From contig CM048843.1 in assembly GCA_026545765.1 (NCBI GenBank), positions 16,707,200 to 16,771,199 of the forward strand: DNA of 64,000 nt, written 5' to 3'. This document shows, piece after piece, positions 23,483 through 36,352 of the stretch. The notes beneath the pieces are model-generated. The model was not told the DNA's origin, ran no database searches, and saw nothing but the letters and a program-made list of their open reading frames with translations. A program made the position numbers and the translations under genes. This stretch comes from Plantago major. Lineage: Eukaryota > Streptophyta > Magnoliopsida > Lamiales > Plantaginaceae. How positions within the stretch are numbered: the first letter of the stretch is position 1; the number at the start of each line of letters is the position of its first letter.

Positions 23483-24364
23483 TAGGAACTATGATACCGA
23501 TTGGTAGCATTACTGGTCCATGTGTATACATGTAAAGCCTATGTGAATTTAAGAGTGTATTTTAGATAAGTTTGACCGTAAAACATGTCGGTTGGTAGTA
23601 TTTTGTAAGTGTGTTCTCAGATGTGTTATAAAACGCACTTCACTCTTTGGTGTGTGTAATTCAAGTATATTTTTCTAAAATAAATTTTTTCTATATATTG
23701 TTTTTAGTATAATTTAAAAGTAAATTGTAGTCCATGTGTATGAACTGTTAGAATTTTAGTCACCAAAGAGGCTAGCCCATGACTTTGCACCTCAACCAAA
23801 GGGGCCCCACACGTTGGAAATGAAGTTTCCTCAAGCGTGTATAACCTACTATAGTAACAGATGACACTTGAGAAAGAATTACTAAAATTCATTGAAAGGT
23901 GAAAGAGTAATTGAAGTTCAAAGTGTGTTGGTTGATGCATTGTTATGGAATGCCAAGAGTTGGAATGAGAAAAGTCCCACATAGCTAAAATTGAGAAAGA
24001 AGGAAGTGCATAATAGTCCAAGACTTGGCTAAGGGTTTGGGCCCTTAGGGGCACCCATGGTTTTGGAAGGGGGGAGGAGCTAGATGCTCCAGGAGCCATG
24101 TCGAGGGTTCGCGAGTCGCGGTTTAGAGTTTTGATTATAATCTTTTTGGGCCAGAAACCTACTACGTTTAGTTGGGCCCAATAAGATTAAGTCCGAAACG
24201 AAAAGCCCAACAGTTGTATACCTGGTTGGATTGGGCTTGAGAGAAACAGTACATCTGCTCGCATGGGACATATCCGTTCGGAATTGTTGCACTTTCAGAA
24301 AGTCGCAACTCCTCAGGGACCAGTTCGCGAATAGTTGTACCTGTCAGACTCAACTCTTCGAAAC

Positions 24365-24373
24365 TATAAATAG
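24365..24373 (+). promoter_or_regulatory. TATA box of the second Copia element
   Basis: tataaatag lies in the presumed LTR, followed by a C-run and a CT-rich stretch typical of a transcription start region. Confidence 0.55.
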
Positions 24374-24695
24374 ACCCCCCCCAACATTCGGATTTAGACA
24401 CACAAATCCATCCTTCTCTCTTGTCTCTTAAACTCTCTAAAAGGCCTAAATAAACCTTTATTGTATTAGTTCGCCGAGTCAGAGTTCAAGTGCTGGGACT
24501 CTGATTCAAATATTGTTGTTCTATCTTGGGAGACAATTTGCTAAGGAAACCGTAAGCACCAGTGTGGGGCAAATACAGTCTTAAGGAAATAGGCCACGCC
24601 TTCGCTCAGCAGTCTAATATCCTTACTCTCTCTCTGTTTTCATCCTCATACACTACCACCAACCAACAACTTAAGACTGTATCTGTGTATCGAAG

Positions 24696-27600
24696 ATGTC
24701 TACTACTGGAACTGATGTCCCCGTTGTTCCTGCTCCTGTTGTTCGCATCAATGCCGCTCCCAACCATGGCGAAAAGCCGAAGAAGTTCCTGGTTTCCAAC
24801 TTCAAGCAGTGGAAACAGAAGATGCTGTTCTACCTGACGACAATTGGGCTGGACAACTATCTCAAGGCTGAAACACCTACCGCTCCTGTCCTGCAAGACA
24901 CTGATCCGAATGCCATGTCTCTAGAAGCTGTTCAGGCCACACAGGATGACAACCGGAACAGGCAACTGGCCTATGATGCTTGGGTTCACAGTGATTTCCT
25001 ATGTAAGAATTACATTCTCAATTGTCTTTCTGATGCACTATACACTGCCTTCTGATCGACTGCAAGGGAATTGGGAGAAATTGATAGAAGTACAAATCTG
25101 TGACGCTGGTACTAAGAAGTTCGTTGTGGGGAAGTTACTGAACTTCAAAATGACTGACTCTAAGTCTGTGATGAGTTAAGTCCTGGAGTTTCAGTCTATT
25201 CTCCATGAACTGGAACAGGAAGGCATGAAGCCTAATGAGCCATTCCTGGTCGCTTCACTGATTGAGAAACTGCCACCATCATGGAACGAGTTCATGAGTT
25301 ATCTCAAGTTGAAGACCAAGGAGATGGGGCTTGAAGGGCTGATCATTAAGCTTCAGATTCAGGAAGACAATCGGAGGGCTTTGGGCAAAGGAAAGCAGCC
25401 CATGGAAGCCAAGGCTCACCTGGTTGACTTCAAGGGGAAGTCCAAGGGGAATTCCAGCAAAAAGCGCAAGACGCGCGATGGGGACGTGAAGGCTCAAGGG
25501 AAGCCTAAGAAGATCAAGGGAAACTGCTTCAATTGCGGAAAGCCTGGGCATATGAAGGCAGATTGTAACTCGCTAAAAAAGGAGAAGGCTAATGTTGCTG
25601 AAGCAAAAGATGATCCTATGGTGGAGGACATGATCAACTCCTTTGCTGATGTTGTCTTGGAAGCCAATCTGGTTGAAAACCCAAGGCAGTGGTGGATTGA
25701 TACGGGTGTAACTCGCCACATATGTTCAGACAGGGGTGTCTTCTCTACCTACTCTCCGGTGAAAGACAAGAAGTTGTTCATGGGAAATGACGCTACTTCG
25801 GAGGTGAAAGGAGTTGGAAAAGTGGTTCTGAAGATGACTTCTAGGAAGGAGCTCATTCTGAATGAAGTGATGCATGTTCCATATATCAGCAAGAATCTGG
25901 TGTCCGGGCCGCTGCTGGTCAAGGCAGGTTTCAAGATGACTTTCGAGTCTAATCAGTTTGTACTACTTAAGTCTGGCAAGTTTATAGGAAAGGGCTACAT
26001 GTGTGATGGGCTCTTTAAGATGTCTGTAATGTCTGTTGTACGCTCCTTTGAGAGCAAGAGCAATGAAATAAATGATTCTACCTACTTGTCTGAGTTCTCT
26101 AATTTATGGCACCATAGATTAGGACATACAAACTACAATGCGATTCTAAATTTAATAAGAACGAAACATTTGCCGTCCTTCGAAATCAACCCTCAAAGTA
26201 AATGTGAGGTTTGTGTGGAGGCAAAACTAACAAGGGCACCATTTCATTCAGTAAACAGAACCACGACTCCTCTAGAATTAATTCACAGCGACTTGTGTGA
26301 CTTAAAGTTTGTGCAAACTAGAGGAGGGAAAAAGTATTTTGTTACTTTTATTGATGATTGCACAAGATATTGTTATGTTTATTTGCTAAGGAGTAAAGAT
26401 GAAACCTTAGCAGCATTTAAACATTACAAAACTGAAGTTGAGAATCAACGTAGTACTCGAATTAAACTAATTCGAAGTGACAGAGGTGGAGAATATGGAG
26501 AACCATTTGAAGAATATTGTTTCCAGTTTGGCATTATTCATCAAAGTACTGCTCCTTATTCGCCTCAGTCTAATGGTATTGCTGAACACAAAAATCATAC
26601 TCTCAAGGAGATGATGAATGCACTACTATTAGATTCTGGATTACCCCAAAATTTGTGGGGGGAGGCTATTCTCATGGCCATTACTATTCTTAACAGAATA
26701 CCCCGTAAAAGTAGTGATGTTACTCCATATGAATTATGGAAAGGTCACAAGCCTTCTTACAAACACTTGAAAGTGTGGGGTTGCTTGGCTAAGGTGGTAA
26801 TACCCAAACCAAAGCAAGTGAAGATTGGACCCAAAACTGTAGATTGCATATTTATAGGATATGCAAACAACAGTAGCGCGTATCACTTCTTAGTGCATAA
26901 GTCGCATATACCGGATATCCATGAGGGTACAGTCATTGAATCAAGGAATGCAGAATTCTTTGAAGAAGTTTTTCCTAGGAAGGAAAAGAAGGAAATAATC
27001 TCTCGCAAACGAGATTATGAAACTGCAATAGGGTCAAATGTGGGGGTCCCTGACCCAACTGACTCTAATGCAGAATCCGAAGGTTTACCTCCAGAGGATG
27101 CTGCAGAACCTGAAGATTCACCTCCTCAAGAGAATGCTGCAGAACCTGAAGGTTTACCACCAGAGAATGTTGCAGAACCCGAAAGTTCACATCAAGAGGA
27201 TGATGTCGAACCAAGAAGGAGTAAGAGGGCAAGGACTCAGAAAGACTTTGGTCCTGATTTTCTTACATACCTTGAAAAAAACGAGCCTAGGACTATCCAA
27301 GAGGCGATGTCCACTCCTGAAGCCGCTTTTTAGAAAGAGGCCATTGAAAGCGAAATGGAATCCATACTGCAAAATCATACTTGGGAAGTAGTTGACCTTC
27401 CTCCGGGAAATAAACCATTGGTTGCAAGTGGATACTCAAACGCAAGTATAAAGCAGATGGAACCATTGATAAGTACAAGGCTCGTCTAGTAGTCAAAGGC
27501 TATAGACAGAAGGAGGGCATTGATTACTTTGACACATACTCACCTGTGTCTAGGATAACTTCCATTAGAGTGTTCATAGCCATAGCTGCACTGCGTGGTC

Positions 27601-28806
27601 TTGAGATACATCAAATGGATGTTAAAACTGCTTTCCTGAATGGGGAATTAGACGAGGAAATATATATGGAACAACCTGAAGGGTATGTGGTTCCAGGACA
27701 AGAGAAGAAGGTCTGTCGTCTTGTCAAGTCATTGTACGGACTTAAGCAAGCTCCTAAACAATGGCACGAAAAGTTTGACAACACATTGCGATCAAAAGGC
27801 TTTTCTATAAATGAGTGTGATAAGTTTATCTATGTGAAAGGGAACGCTGAATCCTTTGTCATGATATGCTTATATGTGGATGACATGCTCATTACTGGAA
27901 GTAGCCTGGATTTGATCTCAAAAACAAAGTAAATGTTGAAACAACTTTTCGACATGAAAGACTTGGGTGTAGCAGATTTAATCTTAGGAATTAAGATCTC
28001 TAAGACACCCGAGGGTTTGGTGCTATCACAATCTCATTACGTTGAAGACGTTTTAAGGAGATATGAGGTTTTCGACCATCAATGTGTACGGACACCAATG
28101 AACGAATCTCATTGTTTAGACAAACACTTAGGAGATCCGGTAAACCAAACACAATATGCTCGGATAATTGGTAGTTTGATGTACGTGATGAACTGCACTC
28201 GTCCAAATATTGCTTACGCAGTCAACAAGTTGGCTAGGTTTACGTGTAATCCAGGAAGTGCCCACTGGAAAGCACTATATCATCTATTGGGCTACTTAAA
28301 TTACACAATAGATTTTGGATTACAGTATGGAAGATATCCAGCAGTATTGGAAGGATACAACGATGCAAACTGGATATCTGATAGTACAAACACTAAGTCC
28401 ACTAGTGGTTATGTGTTTACCATTGGTGGTGGTGCCTATTTCTTGGAAGTCCTCTAAACAAACGTGCATCGCCTGATCCACGATGGAATCGGAATTCATA
28501 GCTTTGGACAAAGCCGGAGAAGAAGCATAATGGCTTTGAGAATTTTTAGAGGACATCCCTTGTTGGGATAAGCCTGTGCTTTCCGTAACTATTCACTGCG
28601 ACAGTTTGTCGGCGTTAGGAAGGGCAGAAAACAATATGTATAATGGCAAGTCTAGACATATACGTTGTAGACATAAAACCATTAGGCAGTTGATCTCTAC
28701 GGGAGGTTATCACTATTGATTACGTGAAATCAAAGGATAACATTGCGGATCCGCTAACCAAAGCGCTACCTAGAGATCAAGGAATCTGCCTGCCTACGTG
28801 TTCATG
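24696..28806 (+). pseudogene. Copia gag-pol polyprotein with a few disabling changes
   Basis: Gag starts MSTTGTDVPVVPA at 24696. A frame break near 25050 and a stop at 25177 separate it from a 702-codon frame (25225-27333). That frame holds the zinc knuckle CFNCGKPGHMKADC, a protease with WIDTGVTRH (the usual serine of DSG is threonine), the pre-integrase HHRLGHT and CEVCVEAK (HHCC), and the integrase catalytic set (HSDLCD, RSDRGGEY, SNGIAEHKN). Stops and a frameshift near 27330-27425 interrupt the reverse transcriptase start. The RT core is intact after that (QMDVKTAFLNGELDEEIYM, YGLKQAPKQW, YVDDMLI near 27875), then a stop at about 27932. RNase H continues in frame to 28457, with more stops to about 28806. 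It is much better preserved than the first element but not functional as it stands. Confidence 0.92.
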
Positions 28807-28890
28807 ATGAATCTACGTACCCCAATAAAACAACCATGAATTAATGTGTTCATGATGATTCTACGTACCCTATAATAAAACAACCATGAA
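28799..28890. repeat. 46-48-bp tandem duplication after Copia pol
   Basis: gtgttcatgatgaatctacg...aaaacaaccatgaa (28799 on) is followed by gtgttcatgatgattctacg...aaaacaaccatgaa (28847 on). It lies in the 3' untranslated part of the second Copia element. Confidence 0.8.
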
Positions 28891-29682
28891 CGCTTGTATA
28901 CATATGCAATAATACCCTCATCAGCTTGAATGTGATGAAATGACAACCTTTCTTGTAACATGGAAGGAATATAAACGATAGTATGTAATTGTACCATCAA
29001 CGTGTAATCTGTAACTATATGAAAATAAGCCTATTTCAAGCCTTGTGGTTAAGCCATGTGTCATGCTAACGTGACACTATTAAACATTTTTATTGGTCAG
29101 TTTTTTTTCCAAATGTATTTTGATTGGTTGTTAGAATTTCAAATTTAGTATGTTGGTGGTGGAACATTTTAAGTATTTAAGACGTAGTGCACCATATAAC
29201 TCCCATGATTTATTTTTAGTATGTTGAATTCATATATAATTTTTATTTAATTTCATATATATTTATCTACAAAACTCCAAAAAATATTTTGAACGTATAT
29301 ATAGATTCACCGTGACAAGAAGAATCCATAGACACCAAACTTGAATAATTTAATAATTAATTAAATTATTTATATATTAAATTAAATATTATGTAGGTTT
29401 ATTAAATGATAGAAATAATAAAATTTTAAAAATAGAGCATTTATTAAATACTTAATACTCCCTCTATTTATCAAAGAAATCAATATTTATTTAGGTATAC
29501 AATTACAAATGTATACTTTAAAAATTAGCAATAAAGTAACGTATTTGATTAAATAAAAACCATCTTCTTATCAGCATTTACGTGAATTCTCACACGTTTT
29601 CTACTTTTTAGTCATTATTTATTCAAATATTACCTTCTATCTTATATACTCACTATATGAAACATTTTGAATATAAATTTCA

Positions 29683-30641
29683 CAGATATTTACAAAACCC
29701 ACCCCTCCAAGATGGCCACTTTGCAGATTGATACCTGATGTTTGAACAATTACAAAATCCGCCATTACATTTTTAAAGTAATTACATATAAACCCAAAAA
29801 GTCAAAAATTCCCTATTTTTATTTTATTTTACCATTACCTTTATTTTCACTTTCTATTTTATCATTTATTTTTAATCATTCCATTTAAATATTTCATTAC
29901 TTCATATTTTAAATCCCCATTTTTCCTTCTTCTCAAAAACTCCTCACCTCTACTTCCACCATCATCTCCTCCACGGCTCCACCCTTCTTCACCACCACCA
30001 CGCACAAATACCATGGAATCTTCATCACCAGTCCACCACCACGAACCACCATGAATGCTCGAAATTGAGCTTCCATTGAAGCTTCAAGAGAGCTTCATGT
30101 CCATGGAAGCTCAAATTGACGAGCTTCCATGGACATGAAGTTCATTCAAGCTTCCATGGAAGCTCAATTCAGTTTCCATGGAAGCTCTTCTCCTACATCT
30201 TCTCTTTCTATTTTTATATTTTTAATTTTAATTTTAATTTGTTAAAAAATTCTGGAAGCTCGAGCTTCCATGGAAGATGGAAGCTCTGGGAGCTCAGGAC
30301 ATTTTTAAAATTTTTTTTTAAATAATTAAATGTGGGAGTTTGTTGAATTTTCAATAATTTGAGGTTGATTTCAAATATGTTTTGGATGATAATATGAGCA
30401 AAATTTATAATTGGGTATATTTTGTTAAGTTTAAAATATAAGGGGCTCTACTGTAATAAAACTTACAATTGTAATTTTATTTTTCCATTAAGTTTTGTTT
30501 TACTATGTATTTTATCTTTTTTTTTCTCAAAAATGAAACTTTAATGTTGGTCAACGATTTGGGTGTGGACGTAATTGTTCAAACATCGGCTATGAATCTG
30601 TAATTGGACAATCTTACAGGGGGGCTATTTGTATATGACCC
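29683..30641. mobile_element. Mutator-like long-TIR element with palindromic core, 10-bp TSD
   Basis: ataaatttca at 29673-29682 is repeated exactly at 30642-30651. The ends are inverted repeats of about 70 bp (left atttacaaaaccc...cagattgatacc, gatgtttgaacaattac; right, on the other strand, atatacaaatagccc...cagattcatagcc, gatgtttgaacaattac). The core 30060-30300 is packed with forms of gagcttccatggaagctc, including a 23-bp inverted repeat with an 8-nt loop (30090-30143). No transposase. Nested in Helitron 1. Confidence 0.8.
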
Positions 30642-31926
30642 ATAAATTTCAATTTATATATATTGAGGTTGTTATGATTGAAAATTAACTTTATTAGATT
30701 ATTAATGCATTATTTTAAGGATAAAATAAGTAAAGTCGGTAAAAGATCTTAGGTGTTGCATAGCCTACTGTGGCAGCAGATTGGTTGTCGCCTAATCTTG
30801 GTATCATATTAGCTAATTTTGATGCTACGGTTGAGTACGTAGAGCTTGCATATGTGTGGTATTAATTAGTGTTGTTGCTAGGCATCAACCGGGTCAATGT
30901 TATTGCTTGGCATCAAAATTTGTATCATATGGTTTTTTTCTAGAAATTGCGGAAGGTTTAACTGACAAATATTAGCAACTGAATTGGTTCGAAATTCTGA
31001 GTGGCAACATGTAGTAATTAATTAAAGGGGATTTCTCTTTGGGGATTAAATCTCTTGAGTCTACATATTATAGATTTGCATCTTTTTTTCATTATAGAAG
31101 AAACCGAGGCATTTGATGTAGAATTTTTTCCATTAGTAGTCGCTATGCTCTAATTTTATTTTTATTTTTTTTCATGATCAATCTTTCGAACTATTTTTCA
31201 ATTACATATTTGTTTTCGAACAACACCTAGATGATGAAATGTTTCCTATATTCTCAAATCTCAATTGTTACCTTTAGTTGTGAAATGGGACGTATGATTG
31301 TAAGCTTTATTTATTTGATAAACATGCATAGTTCTTGCTTGGAATTGGTTACATTTGAAACTCCTGATGGATAAAAAATCGTCTAAATCGAGTAAGCGTT
31401 TACAGTTCCAAGATCAGACTCCACGAGATTGAATAAATTTGAATGAGCGGAAATGTTCAAAATTATACTATTTTGAAAATATATTCTACATGTATTAGTT
31501 GTTTATTCATTAGGTACTCACTCAGTTCATATAACTGTTCTATCATCCGTGCACACAATAATATCCTTGCATTTATTTCAATGGATGGAAAATAGTCAAG
31601 GAAGTGAATAAACGAAAATGTCCTTATTGTTGTTAGATAGGTGGCTAAAATGATCAGAAGATTGGCCCACTCTTGCCCAACCAAGGACAAACTCCAAAAA
31701 TTCGCCCAACGTTGCATATATGACACTGGACACGGAATTGACAACATGATCAATGCTCTCGGGTTCGTTTCATTAAACATCTACACTCAATTTTATGTAT
31801 CTTTCACATATTTCGTTTCAAACAAATTATTAGTTATACATCATTTAGTATCCATTAGAATTATAGATACTCTATGATAAATAATGTATTTTATTATTAT
31901 GGTAAAGCTAAACCAATGAGGCTGGT

Positions 31927-34900
31927 GTGAAAACTGCTACTACAACATTGATCAAAACTATAGTGGAAGAGTACAATTCATATGCAAAAGTATACAAGAC
32001 AGCCAAATATCACATCTCCCTTGATAGTGCCCGTGAGGTAGGCCTTCAACTTAATGTAAGACGCCAGGGGATGAGCGAACTTACAATTTGCTTACTGCAT
32101 CTGAAGTAACTGATGCTATAGTAGAGGGTGATGTGATAATTTACATGCAAAATATTATATTATGGTTGATCAGATGAGAAATGGGGACTTGAAGCACATA
32201 ACTGAGTTTCGATGCTACCTTATTTTTCAATATCCATTACTTTTCGTCCATGGAGAAGAAGGATGGTATATCGATATAGTATTGTGAGTAAGATGCCAAA
32301 TCTATTTCTTAGGGAGTTCTTAATTAGCTTTTCGGATACAAGATAGGGAGAATGAAGGTCATCAACTCATACTTAGCAGGACGTCATTATTACAATCATT
32401 ATTGATTCTAGAGGAGATATTATATTTGGAGGACTTTATGCTCCATTTTGAGAGCTAGAAGAGATACAATTCTCCCAATGGATTCCTTAGGTATCATATC
32501 ATTGATGCTTCTGAGGGTCTGAACTGCTCAATCAAGATTCGATATACCATTGAAGATCAATTTAGACTTTGTATGCAGTAAGATTAAGCTTGATTCTGAT
32601 GCAACCTGTCTACTCAAGGAAATGAAGGTTATTATATTGGACGGGGCTACAATGACATATGCGTTGTTTTGAAGCGCTTGATAGGAGTTTGGAGGATTTT
32701 ATGGACCGACCAGCCTCACCATTCGAGGGTTTGGTTATTGTATTTGTCGGAGAATTTAGACATATATCGCCAGTGGTTGCGGGAGGGTCTAGATATGAGA
32801 TTGTTGATGCAACAATATGCTCATCCAAAATTTGGAATTCGTGTGAGGTCCTCAGACTTACAAAGAACATGCGACTGCAGGTAACTAAATGTTTGTTTCA
32901 CTTATGGTATGATTTTAGTAATTTGTATCTTTCTTTATATTTTGTAAAGTGTGTTTTGTGTTTTTAAGCTGGTAAGTTAACAACTGAGATTCATGAGACT
33001 AGAGAATTCGCAAAGTGGATACTATGAGTTGGTGATGGATTTGCTGACTGTGATAATGACAATGAGGTTGATATCAAGATGCCAGAGGACATTCTTTTTC
33101 AAGAAGTGAGAGATCCTATCCTACCATTGTCCAAATTACATATCTATCCTTACTTGAGCAGTAAGATTATGCTTGATTTTGATGTAACATGTCTACTCAA
33201 AGAAACAAAGCTTATTATCTGGGACGAGGCTACAGTGACCAATATGCATTGTTTTGAAGCGCGTGATAGGAGTTTGAGAAATGTTATGCATCGACTAGCC
33301 ACACCATATTTGGTGGTTTGATTATTGTATTTGGCAGAGACTTTAGATAGAATCTTGCCCGTGGTTTCATGAGGTCTAGATCCGTCATTGTTAATATAAC
33401 AATATGCTCATCCAAAATTTGGGAATTTAGTGAAGAGTATATTAGTGGTTTGAAAGGGGGAAGTCTATGGGAATTTGCGAGTTTTTTACGTCACCTTTTC
33501 GTAACCATGTTGCAATCACGCAACATGTCGAGGCTTGAGTAAGTTTGGAACAAAACATGGACTTTATTATCAGACGACATTATGTACAATCAACAAAGGT
33601 TACTCAACAATCCTGGTACACTAAATTTAAATACTATATTGCACATTCCCACATACAATGACAATCAGTTTAAATTTTCTATGTAATTGTCATGTAACGA
33701 TAGAGAACTCTTCTGCCAGGTTTGAAATTCAATAATGAACAAATAAATAACATTGCTATTATGCAAGTACAGAAGTTACCGAAGAAAAACTACAACAATC
33801 TCAGTTCATTTGACGATATGCCCGTGCCGGATGAGTCTGTTATATAAAATGCTACAAATCCATTCATTTTGTATTAGATGTTCTATGTTAGAGTTGCAAT
33901 GGAGCATAGCACGATGGTTTATACCCACAATCGACTGATGGATAACGTGCCATATACGAAATTATGTCTATTGTCAATGGTCAAAATGACGAAGTATTCT
34001 TCTTATACATCTGCGGATGGACCACATAAACCTTTATATAGAGAACGATGTACCCTGTTTTTTAGGGCTAGAGAAGATATTGTAATTCGATTCGGCCCGG
34101 GCTTGCATCACTCATTCTTTATAAAGGTAGGACAGTAGTCCGGCATATTCAAGTTTCAGAATACCATTGCATATCACGAGGACTCAACATTCAATAAGCT
34201 CATGATTCATAGGTCACGGGAATGCTCAAGGATGCTCGGCTTATTATTTGGGATAAGGCTTTCATGACAAACCAACATTATTTGAAGCGATCAATAAGAG
34301 CTTCAAGGATGTGATGGGCCGTTCAGATGAGCCATTTGGTGGGAATGGTGATTGTCTTCGGCGGGAACTTCCGACATATTTTGCCCGTTGTTCCCGGAGG
34401 AATAGTTATAATATTGTGAATGCCTCTATATGCTCCTCTAGGATATGAGTTGTTGTGGGGTGCTTCGACTGACAAAGAACATGAGATTGCAGGTAAATGA
34501 CCCGTTTTATCTATATACCACATACTTATATCATACTCCCTCCGTCGCGGGTTCATCTTCCCGCAGGCCAGACCACAAGTTTTAAGATTAAAATGAATAA
34601 AGTAGGAAAGATGGTGATAAAGTATGAAAAAAGTGAATAAAGTATGACAAATATTGAATAAAGTAGGTGATATAGTGAATAAAGTAAGAGAGAGGTTTTC
34701 CATTTAATGGATGAGAAGTTGAAATTGAGACGTCCCAAAATGGAATGCGGGAAGTTGAAATTGAGATGGAGGGAGTATTTAACTTATCATTGTTTACGTC
34801 CAATTTAATCCTATACATACTGATTCGTCATCGTTCAAAATTAAAGAGATGAAAGAATTTGCTGAGTGGATAACACATGTTGGTGAGGGCATTACCGTTG

Positions 34901-35697
34901 GACCTAATAATTGTGGGTTCATATCAAGATCATGAAGTTTTACATATTTGAGAAGTGAGTCATCCAATTCAAACTATTATAGATAGTACATATCTTTCGT
35001 TGTTGTATCACTTAGGCGATCCATCACTTGACCCTGTATATTTCATCATCGGGATGTTCTTGCACCTGCAAATGAAATATTTGATGATATAAATTAATTT
35101 TTCATGACGAAGATGTCAATAGATAGCATTGAATATTTGAGCGCATATAGCATTGCTACGGAAGATAATTTTGAGAACAGTCTCGAACATGTTTTCACTG
35201 TAGAATTTTTCAACAACATTAATTGATCTAGATTGACTAATCTCAGGATCATACTAAAGGTTGTGTGTATGGTAATGCTTATGAGAAATATAGATCAAAC
35301 TTTCGAGTTGTGCAACGGAACAAGGCTTATAGTTACTAATCTTGGGAAGCATATCATCGAGGCAAAGATGATATATGGAATCAATGCATGCCAAACGGTT
35401 TTCATTATGAGGATGATGATGAGCCATCCGACGAGATGTAGTTCCCTATCAATTGATTGGAGACAGCTCCCTATATTCATCTGCCTTGCTATGACCATAA
35501 ATAAGAGTAAGTGACACTCTCTCTCACACGTTGGCCTCTACCTCCCCTCACATGTATTCAACCGTGATCAGTTAAATGTTGCTCTTTCTAGAGTTACCAC
35601 CGGGAAGGGCTTGAACGTAGTAATTTGCGATGTAGAGGGTAATACATATGACACGACAACAAACGTAATTTATAAAGAAGTGTTCGACAAGTTATAA
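31927..35697 (+). pseudogene. Helitron replicase/PIF1-type helicase remnant of Helitron 1
   Basis: Pieces in order of a Helitron protein, in changing frames with many stops: near 32020-32280 VGLQLNV and LKHITEF...QYPLLFVHGEEGW (the helitron helicase-like segment; intact proteins have QYPLLFPYGE); 32659-32880 CFEALDRSLEDFMDRPASPF and LRLTKNMRL (PIF1 core); 33079-33320, a second partial copy of the same core (LIIWDEA, CFEARDRSL), showing internal duplication; 35040-35520 LAPANEI, LCNGTRLIVTNLGKHIIEAK and AMTINKSK (C-terminal PIF1 motifs). A Stowaway-like MITE sits inside at 34536. It is non-functional. Confidence 0.85.
34536..34775. mobile_element. Stowaway-like MITE within the helicase remnant
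   Basis: Starts ctccctccgtcgcgggttc and ends gaaattgagatggagggag, with TA on both sides. Near-terminal inverted blocks (cttcccgc / gcgggaag) support the ends. 240 bp. Confidence 0.85.
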
Positions 35698-35921
35698 GTT
35701 GATTTTATCTTTTATGTGTGTTTTTTATAGAGAGATGTTAAACGTAGGACAATAAAATACTAAACGCAGGACAACTTAAACTTAATTACACGTGAAGTCC
35801 ATATATAGCCAAATTTGCATTACATAGACTTCATATTTTGAATAATTACAACAAGATACACTTTTAATACAAATAAATTAAAATAACAAGGTTGATGGTT
35901 TGTACGTTGACGAAATCAAAC

Positions 35922-36017
35922 ATGAGCGAAAATCTAAGTGAAGAAGAGCCCTATCTTAATGTGAGTGACAAAGAAAGTGAAGAAGAACCACCATGGTATG
36001 AAAATGGTTATTTTCAG
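35922..36017 (+). other. exon-like open frame in the nested TIR element
   Basis: A 32-codon frame starts MSENLSEEEPYLNV and ends ENGYFQ exactly at a gt (cag|gtattt). A possible acceptor (tttacag) follows about 40 bp later near 36059. It is acidic and I do not recognise it. It may be the first coding exon of a host gene fragment carried by the element. The splice prediction is inference only. Confidence 0.35.
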
Positions 36018-36352
36018 GTATTTATGTACTTATATGTGTTGTTTTAAGCTATTTTTACAGAAAAATTCGAGAAAAAGATGGTGTTTTTCGAGTTGATGCC
36101 GCCAAACCGTAACTGGATATTGGCGCCGAACCCTAGCGCATTCATCAGCTAACCCGCGCCCATATTCATGGCCGGTTGTGCTACATGCATGGCGCCGAAA
36201 GTAAGCGCCATTAAGCAGGAACGGCTGAATAAAATGTCGCCAAGTCTATATAGCGTTGAGATGTAGCGCCTAGAGACGGGAATCCGCGATCGAATACATC
36301 GCTACCTACAGTGAGATGGCGGCGAGATCCATAGCCACATGTGGCTGATGTC

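Larger units (their letters stand above)
23746..28806 (+). mobile_element. second Copia element, 3' LTR not found
   Basis: A probable LTR starts at 23746 with tgttagaattttag. It carries a TATA box at 24365, about 330 bp before the gag ATG at 24696. Gag-pol follows to about 28806. I found no second copy of the 23746 sequence downstream, and no clear primer-binding site, so the LTR limits are uncertain. A Helitron begins about 200 bp after the end of the coding remnant. Confidence 0.75.

Noticed and set aside
29130-29150. 3' LTR of the second Copia element (ttgttagaattt)
   Set aside because: Only a dozen bases resemble the presumed LTR start at 23746, and the following sequence does not match.
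30116-30325. 69-codon frame in the palindromic core
   Set aside because: Its composition follows from the ccatggaagctc repeats; it has no protein-like features and lies in a non-autonomous element.
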